DNA from: Desulfosarcina alkanivorans
GTDB lineage: Bacteria; Desulfobacterota; Desulfobacteria; Desulfobacterales; Desulfosarcinaceae
NCBI RefSeq assembly: GCF_009688945.1
Contig: NZ_AP021874.1
Location: forward strand, 6,924,001 to 6,988,000
Reading direction: 5' to 3'
Length of the DNA: 64,000 nucleotides
The notes beneath the pieces are model-generated. The model searched no databases and had not been told where the DNA came from. It saw only the letters and a list, made by a program, of their open reading frames with translations. Positions 8,949 through 18,642 of the stretch are shown piece after piece. The position numbers and the translations under genes were made by a program. Every line of letters starts with the position of its first letter. Within the stretch, counting starts at the first letter, position 1.

Positions 8949-10955
8949 TCAACCCACTTTTTTCATGGGAATCACTTTTTTCGGAAAGTGCATTTCGGCT
9001 TTCTTAATCTGCTTGTCGTAAAACTTGACAAACGCGTCAACGATCTTCTCATCGAAGTGGATGCCCCGACCCTTTTCCAGGAGGCGGAATGCGTAGCTGA
9101 TCGGCAGCGGGTCGCGATAGTGGCGCTTGGCGGTGACGGCCTCGAAGAAATCGGCCACCGCTATAATCCGTGCCCCGAGTGGAATCTCTTCGCCTTTCAG
9201 ACCGTTGGGGTAGCCGCTGCCGTCAATTTTTTCATGGTGGGAACCGGCAATTTCCGGGACCTGGCTGAAGATCCCCTCAAAATTGACTTGTTCAAGGATC
9301 TTTTGCGTTTTTTCCGCGTGGGTTTTTACCTTCTCATATTCTTCCTGTGTCAACCGCCCCGGTTTTTTCAAGATGGCATCCGGCACACCGATTTTTCCAT
9401 AGTCGTGCAGCAGGGACGCGACACGAATCATTTCCCGGTAGTTGGCCGACAGATTCAATTCTTCGCATATCCCCATCGCATAGTCGGTGACTTTTTCCGA
9501 ATGGCCGGCTGTCAGAGGGTCTCTGGCGTCGATGCTTGCCGCCAGCACCTGCAGAATGGAGTCGAACTGACGCTGGCGGGCCTCCAGCAGGTCGGTATTG
9601 CTGATGCTGATACCAATGATCGAAGCGATTCCCATGAGAAGACTCAGATCGCTTTGCACCAGGGGGCGCTTGGAGCGCAGGTTGTCGACCGCCAGGACGC
9701 CAATGGATTTGCCGTCGCAGATAATGGGGCAGCATATGAAAGATTGCGTGCCCATCTGGTGGGCAAAGGCCAGGCTTCGCCTGGACAGGCTGTTTCCGAT
9801 TTCTTTGATGTCATTGATTAAAAATGGTTTCTTCTCTTTGCAGGAAACGACAAAAACGCCCTTTGAATTGGGGTTGTCCAGGTGAAAGGCAGCCTTTTGG
9901 ATGTATTCCAGCTGCCGGTCGTTATACCCGAATCCGGCGGCAAACGACAACAGGGTCCTTTTCTCATTGACGAGAAGGATCAGCCCGCGGTCATAGTCGA
10001 GCCGCTTTTCAAAAATAGAGATGGCCTGGGAAAGCACATCCGCTTTATTGGTCAGGTTGGCGATGGTCTGGCCGATTTCATTGGCAGTCCGCGTAATGTT
10101 ATAGTTGATTTCGATCTGGGCGGCGAGCTGATCCGACGATTCCTTGAGATTGAATGCACTGGCTTTTAATTCTCTTTTCTCTGTATTTTCCGCAATCAGC
10201 ATTACCAGCATCAGGGCGGTTAAACCCAAAAAGATCATCGGAAGGGTGACGAAACCGGCATCAACGATCAGCAGGGCCGTGAACAGCGGAATCAGCAGCA
10301 GTATCATCAGGTTCCTGATCTTCTTCCATATGGATGATATCTGCATATCCCATGAGATGATGTATCGGCAGCATTTACCGCCGGTGAACATGCATTCCGT
10401 GTGTTCGATCTTAGGCGGCTTGGAGTTGAATACCAAGGAGATGGCTTCCATAAAACCGATTCGATTCTGGCATTGAAAAGGCTCTTCCTTTACACCGGGG
10501 TATGGGGTGACCGTGATCTCTATTTTCTGGGGGCTTATTTTCCGGGATTTATAGGAGGCGGATTTTACGAATTTTTCCGTTGTCTTGCCAATGAGTTCGT
10601 AGACGGTGGACGGGTCGACGAGCCCTAAAACGTATTGGCGCATCATGCCGATGGCATCCGGGGATGCCGCATACTGGCCCGCTTCCCGGGCAAGAAAAGG
10701 GTTGCCCGTTTCGCGAAGCGCTTTCTCATAAAACAGGTTGATCTGCTGCTGGTTGAACCAGTGTCCCTGGTCGGCCACCTGGTATGGCTCCATGCCGGCA
10801 TAGGCGATCAATTCATTGATATTTACAAAGCCGTACTTGTTTTTGATCAGCTTGATGAAGGAATCAACGATTCTGCTGTTGTAAATCCCGGGCCCTGTCG
10901 TCTTCCGGCGATTTCCCCATGTTCGACAACGCCTTTTCCATTGCTTTGGCCTCAA
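8949..10955 (-). CDS. sensor protein: V4R-like N-terminus, two TM segments, GAF, HD-GYP phosphodiesterase
   Basis: This roughly 668-residue protein has an N-terminal ligand-sensing region (about 25-205) with the IEHTECMFTGGKCCRYIISW segment, reminiscent of V4R/XylR-N sensor domains. Two membrane helices follow (about 215-262), then a GAF domain (about 290-440). The C-terminal HD-GYP domain (about 455-640) has intact motifs LLHDYGKIGVPD and HHEKIDGSGYPNGLKGEEIP, so it should hydrolyse cyclic di-GMP. The frame given opens with TTG at 10955, overlapping the PilZ gene stop. A better start is ATG 10941 (GAGG upstream) in another frame, reading MEKALSNMGKSPEDDRA, which joins the main frame if one G is removed from GGG near 10890. 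The partner PilZ gene suggests one c-di-GMP circuit. Confidence 0.85.
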   Translation of the reverse strand: MRPKQWKRRCRTWGNRRKTTGPGIYNSRIVDSFIKLIKNKYGFVNINELIAYAGMEPYQVADQGHWFNQQQINLFYEKALRETGNPFLAREAGQYAASPDAIGMMRQYVLGLVDPSTVYELIGKTTEKFVKSASYKSRKISPQKIEITVTPYPGVKEEPFQCQNRIGFMEAISLVFNSKPPKIEHTECMFTGGKCCRYIISWDMQISSIWKKIRNLMILLLIPLFTALLIVDAGFVTLPMIFLGLTALMLVMLIAENTEKRELKASAFNLKESSDQLAAQIEINYNITRTANEIGQTIANLTNKADVLSQAISIFEKRLDYDRGLILLVNEKRTLLSFAAGFGYNDRQLEYIQKAAFHLDNPNSKGVFVVSCKEKKPFLINDIKEIGNSLSRRSLAFAHQMGTQSFICCPIICDGKSIGVLAVDNLRSKRPLVQSDLSLLMGIASIIGISISNTDLLEARQRQFDSILQVLAASIDARDPLTAGHSEKVTDYAMGICEELNLSANYREMIRVASLLHDYGKIGVPDAILKKPGRLTQEEYEKVKTHAEKTQKILEQVNFEGIFSQVPEIAGSHHEKIDGSGYPNGLKGEEIPLGARIIAVADFFEAVTAKRHYRDPLPISYAFRLLEKGRGIHFDEKIVDAFVKFYDKQIKKAEMHFPKKVIPMKKVG

Positions 10956-13060
10956 TGCTTGATGAATTTCAACAGCCGTTTCAGATATCTGAAGTAATCA
11001 TCAGTATGGTTCATGCTCAAAATCCACAGATTGTAGGTTTTTTCCGTCGGAACCTTCAATCGCTCAGCGCTTTGCGCCGGGTAGGTGAGCACCGGTAGTT
11101 CGTCAAGGTGAAACCGGTTGAACAGTTCCACCAGGCTGGCCTGTATGATGGGATAGCTCAGGCCTTCATGTTTGAGGATGATGAATTTGGCCGAATTGGT
11201 CAGATCGGACATGTTCAGGCCAATATCGGCAATATCGATCATGATTACCGCTTTCAGTTCACCCGCCATTTTGATCGAATAGAGGTGCCGGGAACGGACC
11301 AGGCCGATCTGGTCAAACGCCGCTTCCGTCTCCCGGATGTCGTGGTTGTCTGCGCCCAGGTCCAGGGCATGGATCATCAAGCCGCCGGAATGTTCCTCGT
11401 AGTGGCACTCCAGGTCGCGAAGGTCGCTCTCGGTGACGGGTGCAAGGTGCCAGCCCGCGGGAAGCGGGTTGGCGCTCTGTTCGCTTTTCCGAAAATGGAA
11501 GTAGGAAAAACGATCGATGGAGCATCCCCCGGGGTTCTGAATATGTTTGGCGGCGCCGCCGAAAACATGGTTTGGAAATTTATTTTCCGGCCGGTAGTAG
11601 CAGAAGACATAATTCATCTTGATGGAGTTGAGCCGGTGCGAGTCATTGATGAAACTGCCGATCTGGTTGAGCACGGCCAGGCCGCCCCGGTTCGTTGACG
11701 ATCGAATGGCCGCATGGTGATGGATCAGCCAGGCGTTTTCGTAAAACCGCACCATGGCCATGTGGGCCAGAATCAGGCCATTTCGCTGATGAATGAAGTG
11801 CCGGGCGATCTCGGGACTTTCGGTGTACAGCTTTTTGTAGGTCGCTTTGATGCGGACCTTGTTTTTTTCTATGAATTCGTATTTTTGCGGGTAGATGAAG
11901 CCGGTTTCAAAGAAAAAGTTCCACAGGTCGTCCAGGTTGACCCGGTGGCATAGGTAGGAATTCTTATTGCCGGTCTGCTGGATGAGGGACAGGACTTTAA
12001 TATGCTCGTCCGCGGGCATTTCCAAAATGGCAATTCCGCAACGGAGCATGCCGGCCTGTTCCGCGTCTTCGATGGACAGACTGTAAACCACCTGGGCGGC
12101 GCAGGTGACATGGGAGCCATCCCCGAAACAGATTTGAAGGTCCGGGATGATCAAGCCCGGCAACAGCACTGCATGGCTGACCTCCTCCCGGACAGCCAAG
12201 CCTGAGCCGGACAGATCCATCACTTCCAGGTGGATCTGCTTTTTAGAGAACGGATGGACGAAACTGATGGTTGGCAAGGGAACCATCTTCTGGCGGGTGC
12301 TTCTGAACTCTTTGGGCCTGAACCGCCGAATATGCCGCCGGGCAGGCTTCAATATCCATTCCTGGCTCTTGTGCCCATGGGTTTGTTTGATCACTCGGCA
12401 TTCTCCGGAATAAAGGGTCCGGCTGCCGTCGAAAAGAATGACATTCACGGGCAAGTCGATATCCATCCACTCAAACGTCTGGGGAGGCGTCGTCCGCGCT
12501 TTAACCCGAAAGGAAAAAGCGGAAAAATCGAGCATGGATCCGTAGAACAGGGCCCCGTTCTGAGTCACATATACGTTGATGTCCATGCATCGGTGCCGCC
12601 TGGTGCTTCTGGCCTCTGCGGCACTGCAGGTTTCCGGTAAAATGAGGCGGATGGTTTCGTTGTTGATTTCCAGCACATCCGGTGCAGCCACGATAAACCG
12701 CTTGCCGTCAGGGATGAGGATGTTCTGAAAACAAAAGTCGTCCGGATGGTCGATGATGCCGCCTGCATCCTGTTGCCAGCGGCATGTCAGCCGGTTGTCC
12801 TGGCACGGCAGCGGGCTGGCCTTGATGGACAGGGTGCGGTGGTATCGCTTGTGTTGAAAATTGACGAAAATAGACTTGTCGAGAAAATTGGAGTAGTTGA
12901 GCTTGTCGATCAGTTGACGCTGGCTGATCGGTTTGGTTTTGCATGCATCCTCAGAAACGGGGGATGCGGGGGTGCTGGGGGTGGAGATGAGCTTTTTTTC
13001 GTTGGGACTGACCGCAGTGTCTGCCTGGGCAGTATCCGAATACAGGTTTGCCCGTTCCAT
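10952..13060 (-). CDS. PilZ-domain c-di-GMP effector of about 700 residues
   Basis: This 702-residue cytosolic protein has two PilZ-like domains. The first, at about 155-255, has an Arg-rich start ARSTRRHRC and a degenerate DFSAFSF. The second, at about 255-370, keeps FRSTRQK and the canonical DxSxxG motif in VMDLSGSGLAV. The C-terminal half (about 380-700; RHFIHQRNGLILAHMAMVRF, EFFNR-type LVELFNRFHLDEL) is conserved-looking but unassigned and might be an acyltransferase-like fold. The gene is followed by the HD-GYP gene with an overlap of a few bases. The two probably act together: one binds c-di-GMP, the other degrades it. Confidence 0.8.
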   Translation of the reverse strand: MERANLYSDTAQADTAVSPNEKKLISTPSTPASPVSEDACKTKPISQRQLIDKLNYSNFLDKSIFVNFQHKRYHRTLSIKASPLPCQDNRLTCRWQQDAGGIIDHPDDFCFQNILIPDGKRFIVAAPDVLEINNETIRLILPETCSAAEARSTRRHRCMDINVYVTQNGALFYGSMLDFSAFSFRVKARTTPPQTFEWMDIDLPVNVILFDGSRTLYSGECRVIKQTHGHKSQEWILKPARRHIRRFRPKEFRSTRQKMVPLPTISFVHPFSKKQIHLEVMDLSGSGLAVREEVSHAVLLPGLIIPDLQICFGDGSHVTCAAQVVYSLSIEDAEQAGMLRCGIAILEMPADEHIKVLSLIQQTGNKNSYLCHRVNLDDLWNFFFETGFIYPQKYEFIEKNKVRIKATYKKLYTESPEIARHFIHQRNGLILAHMAMVRFYENAWLIHHHAAIRSSTNRGGLAVLNQIGSFINDSHRLNSIKMNYVFCYYRPENKFPNHVFGGAAKHIQNPGGCSIDRFSYFHFRKSEQSANPLPAGWHLAPVTESDLRDLECHYEEHSGGLMIHALDLGADNHDIRETEAAFDQIGLVRSRHLYSIKMAGELKAVIMIDIADIGLNMSDLTNSAKFIILKHEGLSYPIIQASLVELFNRFHLDELPVLTYPAQSAERLKVPTEKTYNLWILSMNHTDDYFRYLKRLLKFIKH

Positions 13061-13279
13061 GGCTGAGCCTCAGTGTCGACGTACCGTATCAATGCAATAG
13101 AAACAAAGGAATTGCTGTTCAGAACCAAGCTGCCTGGATGACCAGAACGAACTTTTCTGCACTCATCCACACAAACCGTTAGCATAAATTCCCTTTTGAT
13201 GCAAGGGGTTATATAGAACAGACGCCTTTTCCGGATGGTAAGGGGAACGAAGGGGAAACTACCAAGGGGTTGTGGTTGG

Positions 13280-14299
13280 TCAGCCGCCGATACCCTGCAT
13301 CTGGTCTTTTACGGTTGTGAACCCATTGGGGCAAAGATCATGCCTGGCCGCTTTTTGCCGCACCGCGGTTCTAAATATTTCAGCGATCTGTTCATCTGAT
13401 CCGCCATTTCTCAACACCTCTTTGACGGGCTCATGGTGGTCCGAAAGCAGGCAGGCACGAAGCTTTCCGTCTGCCGTCAGGCGCAGCCGGTTGCAATGGC
13501 TGCAAAAATGATGGCTCAACGCGCTGATGAACCCGACTTCTCCACGGGCGCCTGCGATGCGGAAGCGCCTGGCCGGCCCGTCGCTGTATCCGTTGTCCAC
13601 CGGAATCAGCTCGCCGATGGTGGCGATCATTTGCTGGATTTCCGGTGTCAGAATCTGATCCGTGGAACTGGTCCTGCTGTTTCCGATGGGCATGTATTCG
13701 ATAAAACGGATGTGGAACGGATGGTCTATTGACAGCCTGCCGAAGTCGAGGATTTCGTCATCGTTGATGCCCCGCATGGCCACGACATTGATCTTGATGG
13801 GCGCGAAACCGATTTTCCGGGCCCGCTGGATGCCCTCCCAAACCCGATTGAACTGATGGTAGCCGGTGATCTGGGCGTATTTTTCCGGGTTCAGCGAGTC
13901 CAGGCTGACGTTGATGCGGCGAATGCCGGCGTCGAATATGCGCTGGGCGTTGGCAGCCAGCAGGACGCCGTTGGTGGTCAGCGATACATCTTTCAATTCC
14001 GGGATACGGGCCAACCGGCCCAGCAGGTCAATGGCCCCTTTTCTGACCAGGGGCTCTCCGCCGGTGATGCGAACTTTTCTGATACCGAGCCGGATGCCGA
14101 TCCTTATCAGACGCAGGATCTCTTCGTAGCTCAGGATGTCGTCATGACCCAGTTTCGGGATGCGGCCCTCCGGCACACAGTAAAGGCACCTGAGATTGCA
14201 GCGGTCGGTAATGGAAACCCGTAGGTAGTTCAAATGACGTTTTTCACGGTCGACCAACTCGCCGACCGGGGCCATGCTGTTGTCCATGCTTTTTCCCAT
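13280..14299 (-). CDS. moaA: GTP 3',8-cyclase MoaA (molybdopterin synthesis)
   Basis: This 339-residue radical SAM enzyme makes the first molybdopterin intermediate from GTP. The N-terminal cluster motif ITDRCNLRCLYCVPEG (CX3CX2C) binds the SAM [4Fe-4S], followed by the SAM-binding ITGGEPLVR. The C-terminal GTP-binding cluster is present as HHFCSHCNRLRLTADGKLRACL, and the protein ends in the conserved Gly-Gly needed for activity. Length is standard. It lies 51 nt after cobA-hemD on the same strand. The window also encodes a molybdenum oxidoreductase that would need the cofactor. Confidence 0.95.
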   Translation of the reverse strand: MGKSMDNSMAPVGELVDREKRHLNYLRVSITDRCNLRCLYCVPEGRIPKLGHDDILSYEEILRLIRIGIRLGIRKVRITGGEPLVRKGAIDLLGRLARIPELKDVSLTTNGVLLAANAQRIFDAGIRRINVSLDSLNPEKYAQITGYHQFNRVWEGIQRARKIGFAPIKINVVAMRGINDDEILDFGRLSIDHPFHIRFIEYMPIGNSRTSSTDQILTPEIQQMIATIGELIPVDNGYSDGPARRFRIAGARGEVGFISALSHHFCSHCNRLRLTADGKLRACLLSDHHEPVKEVLRNGGSDEQIAEIFRTAVRQKAARHDLCPNGFTTVKDQMQGIGG

Positions 14300-14350
14300 T
14301 GCAGTTTTCCGGCGCCACCGGCTGTTGCTGCGCAGTGCTTTCGCGCTGCC

Positions 14351-15880
14351 TTACGCCTGATGGCCCAAAATGGCCTGAATCAGGCCGGGGATCGTGTAGG
14401 TTTGCGCCTCCATGGTCACCGACAGGCCCAGATCCCTGGCCGTCTCAGAGGTAATGGGGCCGATACTGGCCACTGTGACACCGTCCATCAGGTCTCGGAC
14501 GCGGTCCGGCGGCAGCAGCCGGTGAAAGTTTTTCACGGTAGACGAACTGGTGAAGGTCACCATGTCGATGGTCCCGTCTTCGAGACGGGCGATCAATTCT
14601 GCGGCGTTGTCTTCCACGCGCCGGGTTTCGTACACCGTCACCTCGTCCACCGTGGCGCCCATGCGGGTCAACTCGACGGGGAGCACGCTGCGCGCTTCTT
14701 TTGCCCGGGGCAGTAAAATCCTGCTGCCCTTGACCGGTGTGGCGGCAAAAGCATCCACCACGGATTCGGCGCGGTAGCTTTCCGGAACAATGTCGCTTTT
14801 CAGTCCCCGGGCCTGGAGCCGGTGGGCGGTTGCAGGCCCGATGGTGGCCGTCTTGATGTGCCCCAGCGCCCGAACGTCCAGTCCTTTTTCGATGAGGCGC
14901 CGAAAGAAAAAATCCACCCCGTTGACGCTGGTAAAGACGATCCAGTCATACCGGTCGAGGGCTTCGATGGCCTTGTCTGCCGGTTCCCAGTCCTTCGGCG
15001 GTACCACCCGGATGGTGGGGCACTGAATGCATTCGGCGCCATATTCCGTCAATTGCCGAACCAGTCCGCTGGCTTGCTCACGGGCCCGGGTGACCACGAT
15101 GCGTCGTCCCATCAAGGGTCGGTTTTCGAACCACCGCATGGTTTTTCGCAGGTTGACCACCCCGCCAACGATGATGATGGCCGGGGCTTTGATGCCTGCC
15201 CGCCGGGTCTCATCGACGATGGTGGCCAGTGTGCCGGTTACGGTTTTCTGCTTGGGGGTGGTTCCCCAGCGGATCACTGCCACCGGGGTGTCCGCCGGTC
15301 GCCCGTTGGCAGCCAGGTTGCCGGTGATGGTCGGCAGGTTCTTGACCCCCATAAAGAAAACCAGGGTGCCGATGCCGGTCGCCAGCGCTTTCCAGTCCAC
15401 ACTGGATTCGGATTTGGTGGGGTCCTCGTGGCCGGTGACAAAGGCCACGTCCGACGTATAGTCCCGGTGGGTCAGGGGGATCCCCGCGTAGGCCGACGCA
15501 CCGATGGCGGCGGTAACACCCGGAACCACTTCGAAGGGAATGCCCGCGGCGATCAACACTTCCGCTTCTTCGCCGCCCCGGCCGAAGATAAAGGGATCTC
15601 CTCCCTTCAGCCGGGCCACCGTGTTACCCTGCCTGGCCTTTTCCACGATCAGGGCGTTGATGCCATCCTGGGGAAGGGTGTGATCGCCTCCCTTTTTCCC
15701 GACATAGATCATTTCCGCATCGGGATTGGCGTGTGCCAGCAAGGCCGGCGACGCCAGATAGTCGTAGACGACCACATCGGCCATGGCAATGCAGTCCACG
15801 CCCTTTACCGTGATCAGGCCGGGGTCGCCCGGGCCGGCACCCACCAGAAACACGCGGCCTGTTTTATCATTGCTTTGCAT
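14351..15880 (-). CDS. cobA-hemD: fused uroporphyrinogen-III C-methyltransferase/uroporphyrinogen-III synthase
   Basis: This 509-residue bifunctional protein has a CobA/SUMT half (about 1-245) with LVGAGPGDPGLITVKG, LKGGDPFIFGRGGEEAE and YAGIPLTHRDYTSDVAFVTG. The HemD half (about 255-505) contains VVTARAREQASGLVRQL-like sequence and the synthase segments DWIVFTSVNGVDFF and MVTFTSSSTVKNF. HemD closes hydroxymethylbilane to uroporphyrinogen III and CobA methylates it twice to precorrin-2, the branch point to sirohaem and cobamides. The start overlaps hemC by 14 nt. CobA-HemD fusions are frequent in this phylum. Confidence 0.95.
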   Translation of the reverse strand: MQSNDKTGRVFLVGAGPGDPGLITVKGVDCIAMADVVVYDYLASPALLAHANPDAEMIYVGKKGGDHTLPQDGINALIVEKARQGNTVARLKGGDPFIFGRGGEEAEVLIAAGIPFEVVPGVTAAIGASAYAGIPLTHRDYTSDVAFVTGHEDPTKSESSVDWKALATGIGTLVFFMGVKNLPTITGNLAANGRPADTPVAVIRWGTTPKQKTVTGTLATIVDETRRAGIKAPAIIIVGGVVNLRKTMRWFENRPLMGRRIVVTRAREQASGLVRQLTEYGAECIQCPTIRVVPPKDWEPADKAIEALDRYDWIVFTSVNGVDFFFRRLIEKGLDVRALGHIKTATIGPATAHRLQARGLKSDIVPESYRAESVVDAFAATPVKGSRILLPRAKEARSVLPVELTRMGATVDEVTVYETRRVEDNAAELIARLEDGTIDMVTFTSSSTVKNFHRLLPPDRVRDLMDGVTVASIGPITSETARDLGLSVTMEAQTYTIPGLIQAILGHQA

Positions 15881-16805
15881 CTGCGTTCAGCCTTTCCAGA
15901 ATTTCTCCGGCACCTTCGGCCAGAAGCGCTTCAGCCAGTTCCAGTCCGACCTTTTCGCTCCCGGCTTCAGGCCCGGTCAGGGCCTGTTTGATCTGGTGGG
16001 AGCCGTCCACATCACAGACCAGGCCGGTGAGGGTGTAGCCCTTCTCGTCGATATGCCCGTGACCGGCAATGGGAACCTGGCAGCCGCCTTCGAGACGATT
16101 TAAAAATGCACGCTCGCCCATCACCACCCGCCGGGTGGGCAGATCGTCCAGGGCAGCCACCACCGATGCGATGCGCGGGTCTTTCTCCCTGGTTTCGATG
16201 CACAGGGCGCCCTGGCCCACGGCCGGCAGCATGATCGATTCGTCCAGGGTCTGGGTGATCCGGTCCGCCAGTCCCAGGCGGCGAATGCCGGCGGCGGCCA
16301 GGACGATGGCATCCAGCGACTCGCTTGCCAGCTTTTTCAAGCGGGTGTCCAGGTTGCCGCGCAAGGGAACGATCGTCAGATCGGGCCGTGCATGCAGGAG
16401 CTGGGCCGAGCGGCGGAGGCTGCTGGTACCCACACGCGATCCTTTTTTCAACTGGTCGAGTGGCCGTCCGCTGCGGGTGATCAGGACGTCACGGGGCTCT
16501 TCCCGCTCGGGAATCGCACCGATGCACAGGCCGTGGGGAATATCGGCGGGCATGTCTTTCATGCTGTGCACCGCCAGGTCGATGCGGCCGTCCAGCAGGG
16601 CTTCTTCGATCTCTTTGACGAACAGGCCTTTGCCGCCCACTTTGGCCAGCGGCACATCGAGAATCTTGTCCCCCCGGGTCTTGATGATGGCCAGTTCTAC
16701 GGTGATCTCCGGATGGTGCCCGCTGATGGCATTTTTGACCCAGTTGGCCTGCCACAGCGCCAGCTGGCTGCCCCGGGTGCCGATGGTGACGGTGCCGCCG
16801 GCCAT
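15867..16805 (-). CDS. hemC: hydroxymethylbilane synthase HemC
   Basis: This 312-residue cytosolic enzyme condenses four porphobilinogens. The start MAGGTVTIGTRGSQLALWQA at 16805 overlaps the stop of the zinc-ribbon gene by one base (TGATG). Family marks are KVGGKGLFVKEIEEAL, AVHSMKDMPADIP, VGTSSLRRSAQLL and the dipyrromethane-cofactor Cys in LEGGCQVPIAGHG. An open frame extends upstream to 17009 but covers the neighbouring gene, so it is not used. The gene feeds directly into the overlapping cobA-hemD. Confidence 0.96.
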   Translation of the reverse strand: MAGGTVTIGTRGSQLALWQANWVKNAISGHHPEITVELAIIKTRGDKILDVPLAKVGGKGLFVKEIEEALLDGRIDLAVHSMKDMPADIPHGLCIGAIPEREEPRDVLITRSGRPLDQLKKGSRVGTSSLRRSAQLLHARPDLTIVPLRGNLDTRLKKLASESLDAIVLAAAGIRRLGLADRITQTLDESIMLPAVGQGALCIETREKDPRIASVVAALDDLPTRRVVMGERAFLNRLEGGCQVPIAGHGHIDEKGYTLTGLVCDVDGSHQIKQALTGPEAGSEKVGLELAEALLAEGAGEILERLNADAKQ

Positions 16806-17038
16806 CAGTGACCACACCCGGCGCAGCTGGAGGCGCTGCACCCGGTGCATGAGGAGGCGCCGGCCGACTGACTCACGGTTTCGCCGCCGCTGCCCTTGCT
16901 GACAAAGCCACAGGTGGACATGAGGCGGCAGACCTTGTTTGCTTTGCAGTCGGGGCACTGGTCCGGCTCGCTGCCGCCCAGGACCAGATACTCGAAATTG
17001 TGACCGCATCCGTTGCAGTGGTACTCATAGATGGGCAT
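16805..17038 (-). CDS. FmdB-family zinc ribbon protein
   Basis: This 77-residue protein begins MPIYEYHCNGCGHNFEYLV and has a second CxxC in DQCPDCKANKVCRLMSTCGF, the FmdB regulatory-protein pattern. The C-terminus is Cys/Ser/Gly-rich (SSCTGCSASSCAGCGH), as is common in anaerobe members. It is directly coupled to hemC by a one-base overlap. The role is unknown. Metal binding is likely from the four or more paired cysteines. Confidence 0.88.
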   Translation of the reverse strand: MPIYEYHCNGCGHNFEYLVLGGSEPDQCPDCKANKVCRLMSTCGFVSKGSGGETVSQSAGASSCTGCSASSCAGCGH

Positions 17039-17282
17039 GGAAGGGGTTCTCCTTGTTTTTGATCTTTCTCAACGTTCGCATTTACAAGGTTCCAGCGGCG
17101 GGCCGCGTGGAAACTCATCCGGATGGCATTTGTTTTTCTTGGGCCGTTCCTTTCGACCGTTGCCGCCGATTCACCGTCAGAAAGGTCTACAATAAGCACA
17201 AAAGCCCTGATAACAACCTTCGCCGGTTCAGGCCGGTCAACTTCGGTTGAATGGCATGGCCGCCCGTCTTCCCGGCCTTCTT

Positions 17283-18638
17283 TCAGGAAGCCTTGGCCGC
17301 CATCATGAGCTCCTGCGTCGCCTCGATCTGCGAACGGCTGCCATGGCCGAGGCTGTCGGCCAGTTCAAATTCTGCCAGTGCATGGTCCAACTTGCCCTGA
17401 TTCAGGTACACGTTTCCCAGACGATGTCTGAAAACCCCATCGTCCGGGCGCAGGCGGACACTTTGCTCACACAGCACGGCAGCCACGTCCAGGCTTTCCC
17501 CCAGCCGGGTGTAAAGCTGACCTAAAATCGAGAGCGCGTCCGCATCTTCGGGATATATTTTGACCACGTTTTTGTAGGCCTGGATGGCTTCCCGGGTCAG
17601 CCCCAACGCATCCAGGCAGGCGCCCAGACTTTTGAATGCCGGCCCCGAGCGGGCGTTGATGCGGACAGCGTCCTCCAGGTAGGGCCTGGCTTTTTCATTT
17701 TTTCCCATTTCCACAAGCGTCTGGCCGATGTGAAAGACCACTTCGAACACGTTCGGTTCGCGGTCGTCGGCCTGCCTGAAGCATTCCAGCGCCAGCTCCC
17801 GGTTTCCCTGGAGCAGGAGGACATACCCTTTGTTGTAGATGGCCATCACGTCCTCCGGTGCCAGCCAGATGGCCTTTTCGAAGGCGGCCAGGGCATTGTC
17901 GTAATCTTTCAATACCCCATGGCACACCCCCAGGCTGTTTTGCAGATTGACGTCCGCGGGATCGAGCAGCAGGCCTTTTTGGAATTCATCCATGGCGGCG
18001 GTGATATCCCCGGCCTGGTAATGGCGGTCCCCGCTGATGTTCAGACTGACCGCATCGAACCGGGTAATGGTCCCCGGGCCGAAGAAGCCGGCGTGCTCGA
18101 GGGCTTTTTCCGCATTATCGACGATCTGGCCGCGCGTATAATTGATCGTCGGGTAGGTGGCAACGCCGATGGTGATGCGCGGGCGCCCGTTATCGGTGAC
18201 AGCATCCATCAGTTTCCGGGCCAGCCTCCCGCCGTCGGTGACGGCCAGATGGGGGAGCACGCAGACCAGACGGTTTCGACCGGTCTTTGCCCAGGCACCG
18301 TCATGCGCCCGGCATAATCTGGCGACGGGCATGGCGGCGTCTTCCCCTAAACCGGTTTCCTCCTGACCGTCCGGCCTTTCCCTGGATGGCCGGTCCATCC
18401 TGACCGCAAGGGCGCACAGCATGGACGCGGTGGCCATACGGGTGTCGATGGCATCGGCCAGTCCCTTCCGGTCGAGCATGTCGGGGAAAAGGGCGTTGGG
18501 GGGCGCGACCGCGGCATTATCCCTGTCGGTGCAGATTTCCTTTTCGCTGCCTGCATCTATAAGGTCTTCGGAAGGGGAGAAGAGGAATTCCTTTGTCGCG
18601 CTTCGATTCTTGAACAGCTCCGGGGTTTGTTTTGCCAT
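17283..18638 (-). CDS. degenerate GGDEF domain with C-terminal TPR repeats
   Basis: This 451-residue protein starts at ATG 18638 (AGAAGGT upstream), four bases after selA. Residues about 80-250 resemble a GGDEF fold without the GGDEF signature: RNRLVCVLPHLAVTDGGRLA, then ITIGVATYPTINYTRGQIVD and DNAEKALEHAGFFG. Residues about 265-445 form at least five TPR units (GDRHYQAGDITAAMDEFQKG; ALAAFEKAIWLAPEDVMAIY; AIQAYKNVVKIYPEDADALS). The cyclase site is absent, so it probably acts as a scaffold or nucleotide-sensing protein. It ends the CheD-HDOD/selA transcription unit. The selenium link is by position only. Confidence 0.8.
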   Translation of the reverse strand: MAKQTPELFKNRSATKEFLFSPSEDLIDAGSEKEICTDRDNAAVAPPNALFPDMLDRKGLADAIDTRMATASMLCALAVRMDRPSRERPDGQEETGLGEDAAMPVARLCRAHDGAWAKTGRNRLVCVLPHLAVTDGGRLARKLMDAVTDNGRPRITIGVATYPTINYTRGQIVDNAEKALEHAGFFGPGTITRFDAVSLNISGDRHYQAGDITAAMDEFQKGLLLDPADVNLQNSLGVCHGVLKDYDNALAAFEKAIWLAPEDVMAIYNKGYVLLLQGNRELALECFRQADDREPNVFEVVFHIGQTLVEMGKNEKARPYLEDAVRINARSGPAFKSLGACLDALGLTREAIQAYKNVVKIYPEDADALSILGQLYTRLGESLDVAAVLCEQSVRLRPDDGVFRHRLGNVYLNQGKLDHALAEFELADSLGHGSRSQIEATQELMMAAKAS

Positions 18639-18642
18639 CGAT

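Noticed and set aside
15867..17009. hemC starting at 17009
   Set aside because: The extra N-terminal residues are Arg/Gln-rich and overlap the FmdB-type gene completely. The family start MAGGTVTIGTRGSQLALW at 16805 is clear.
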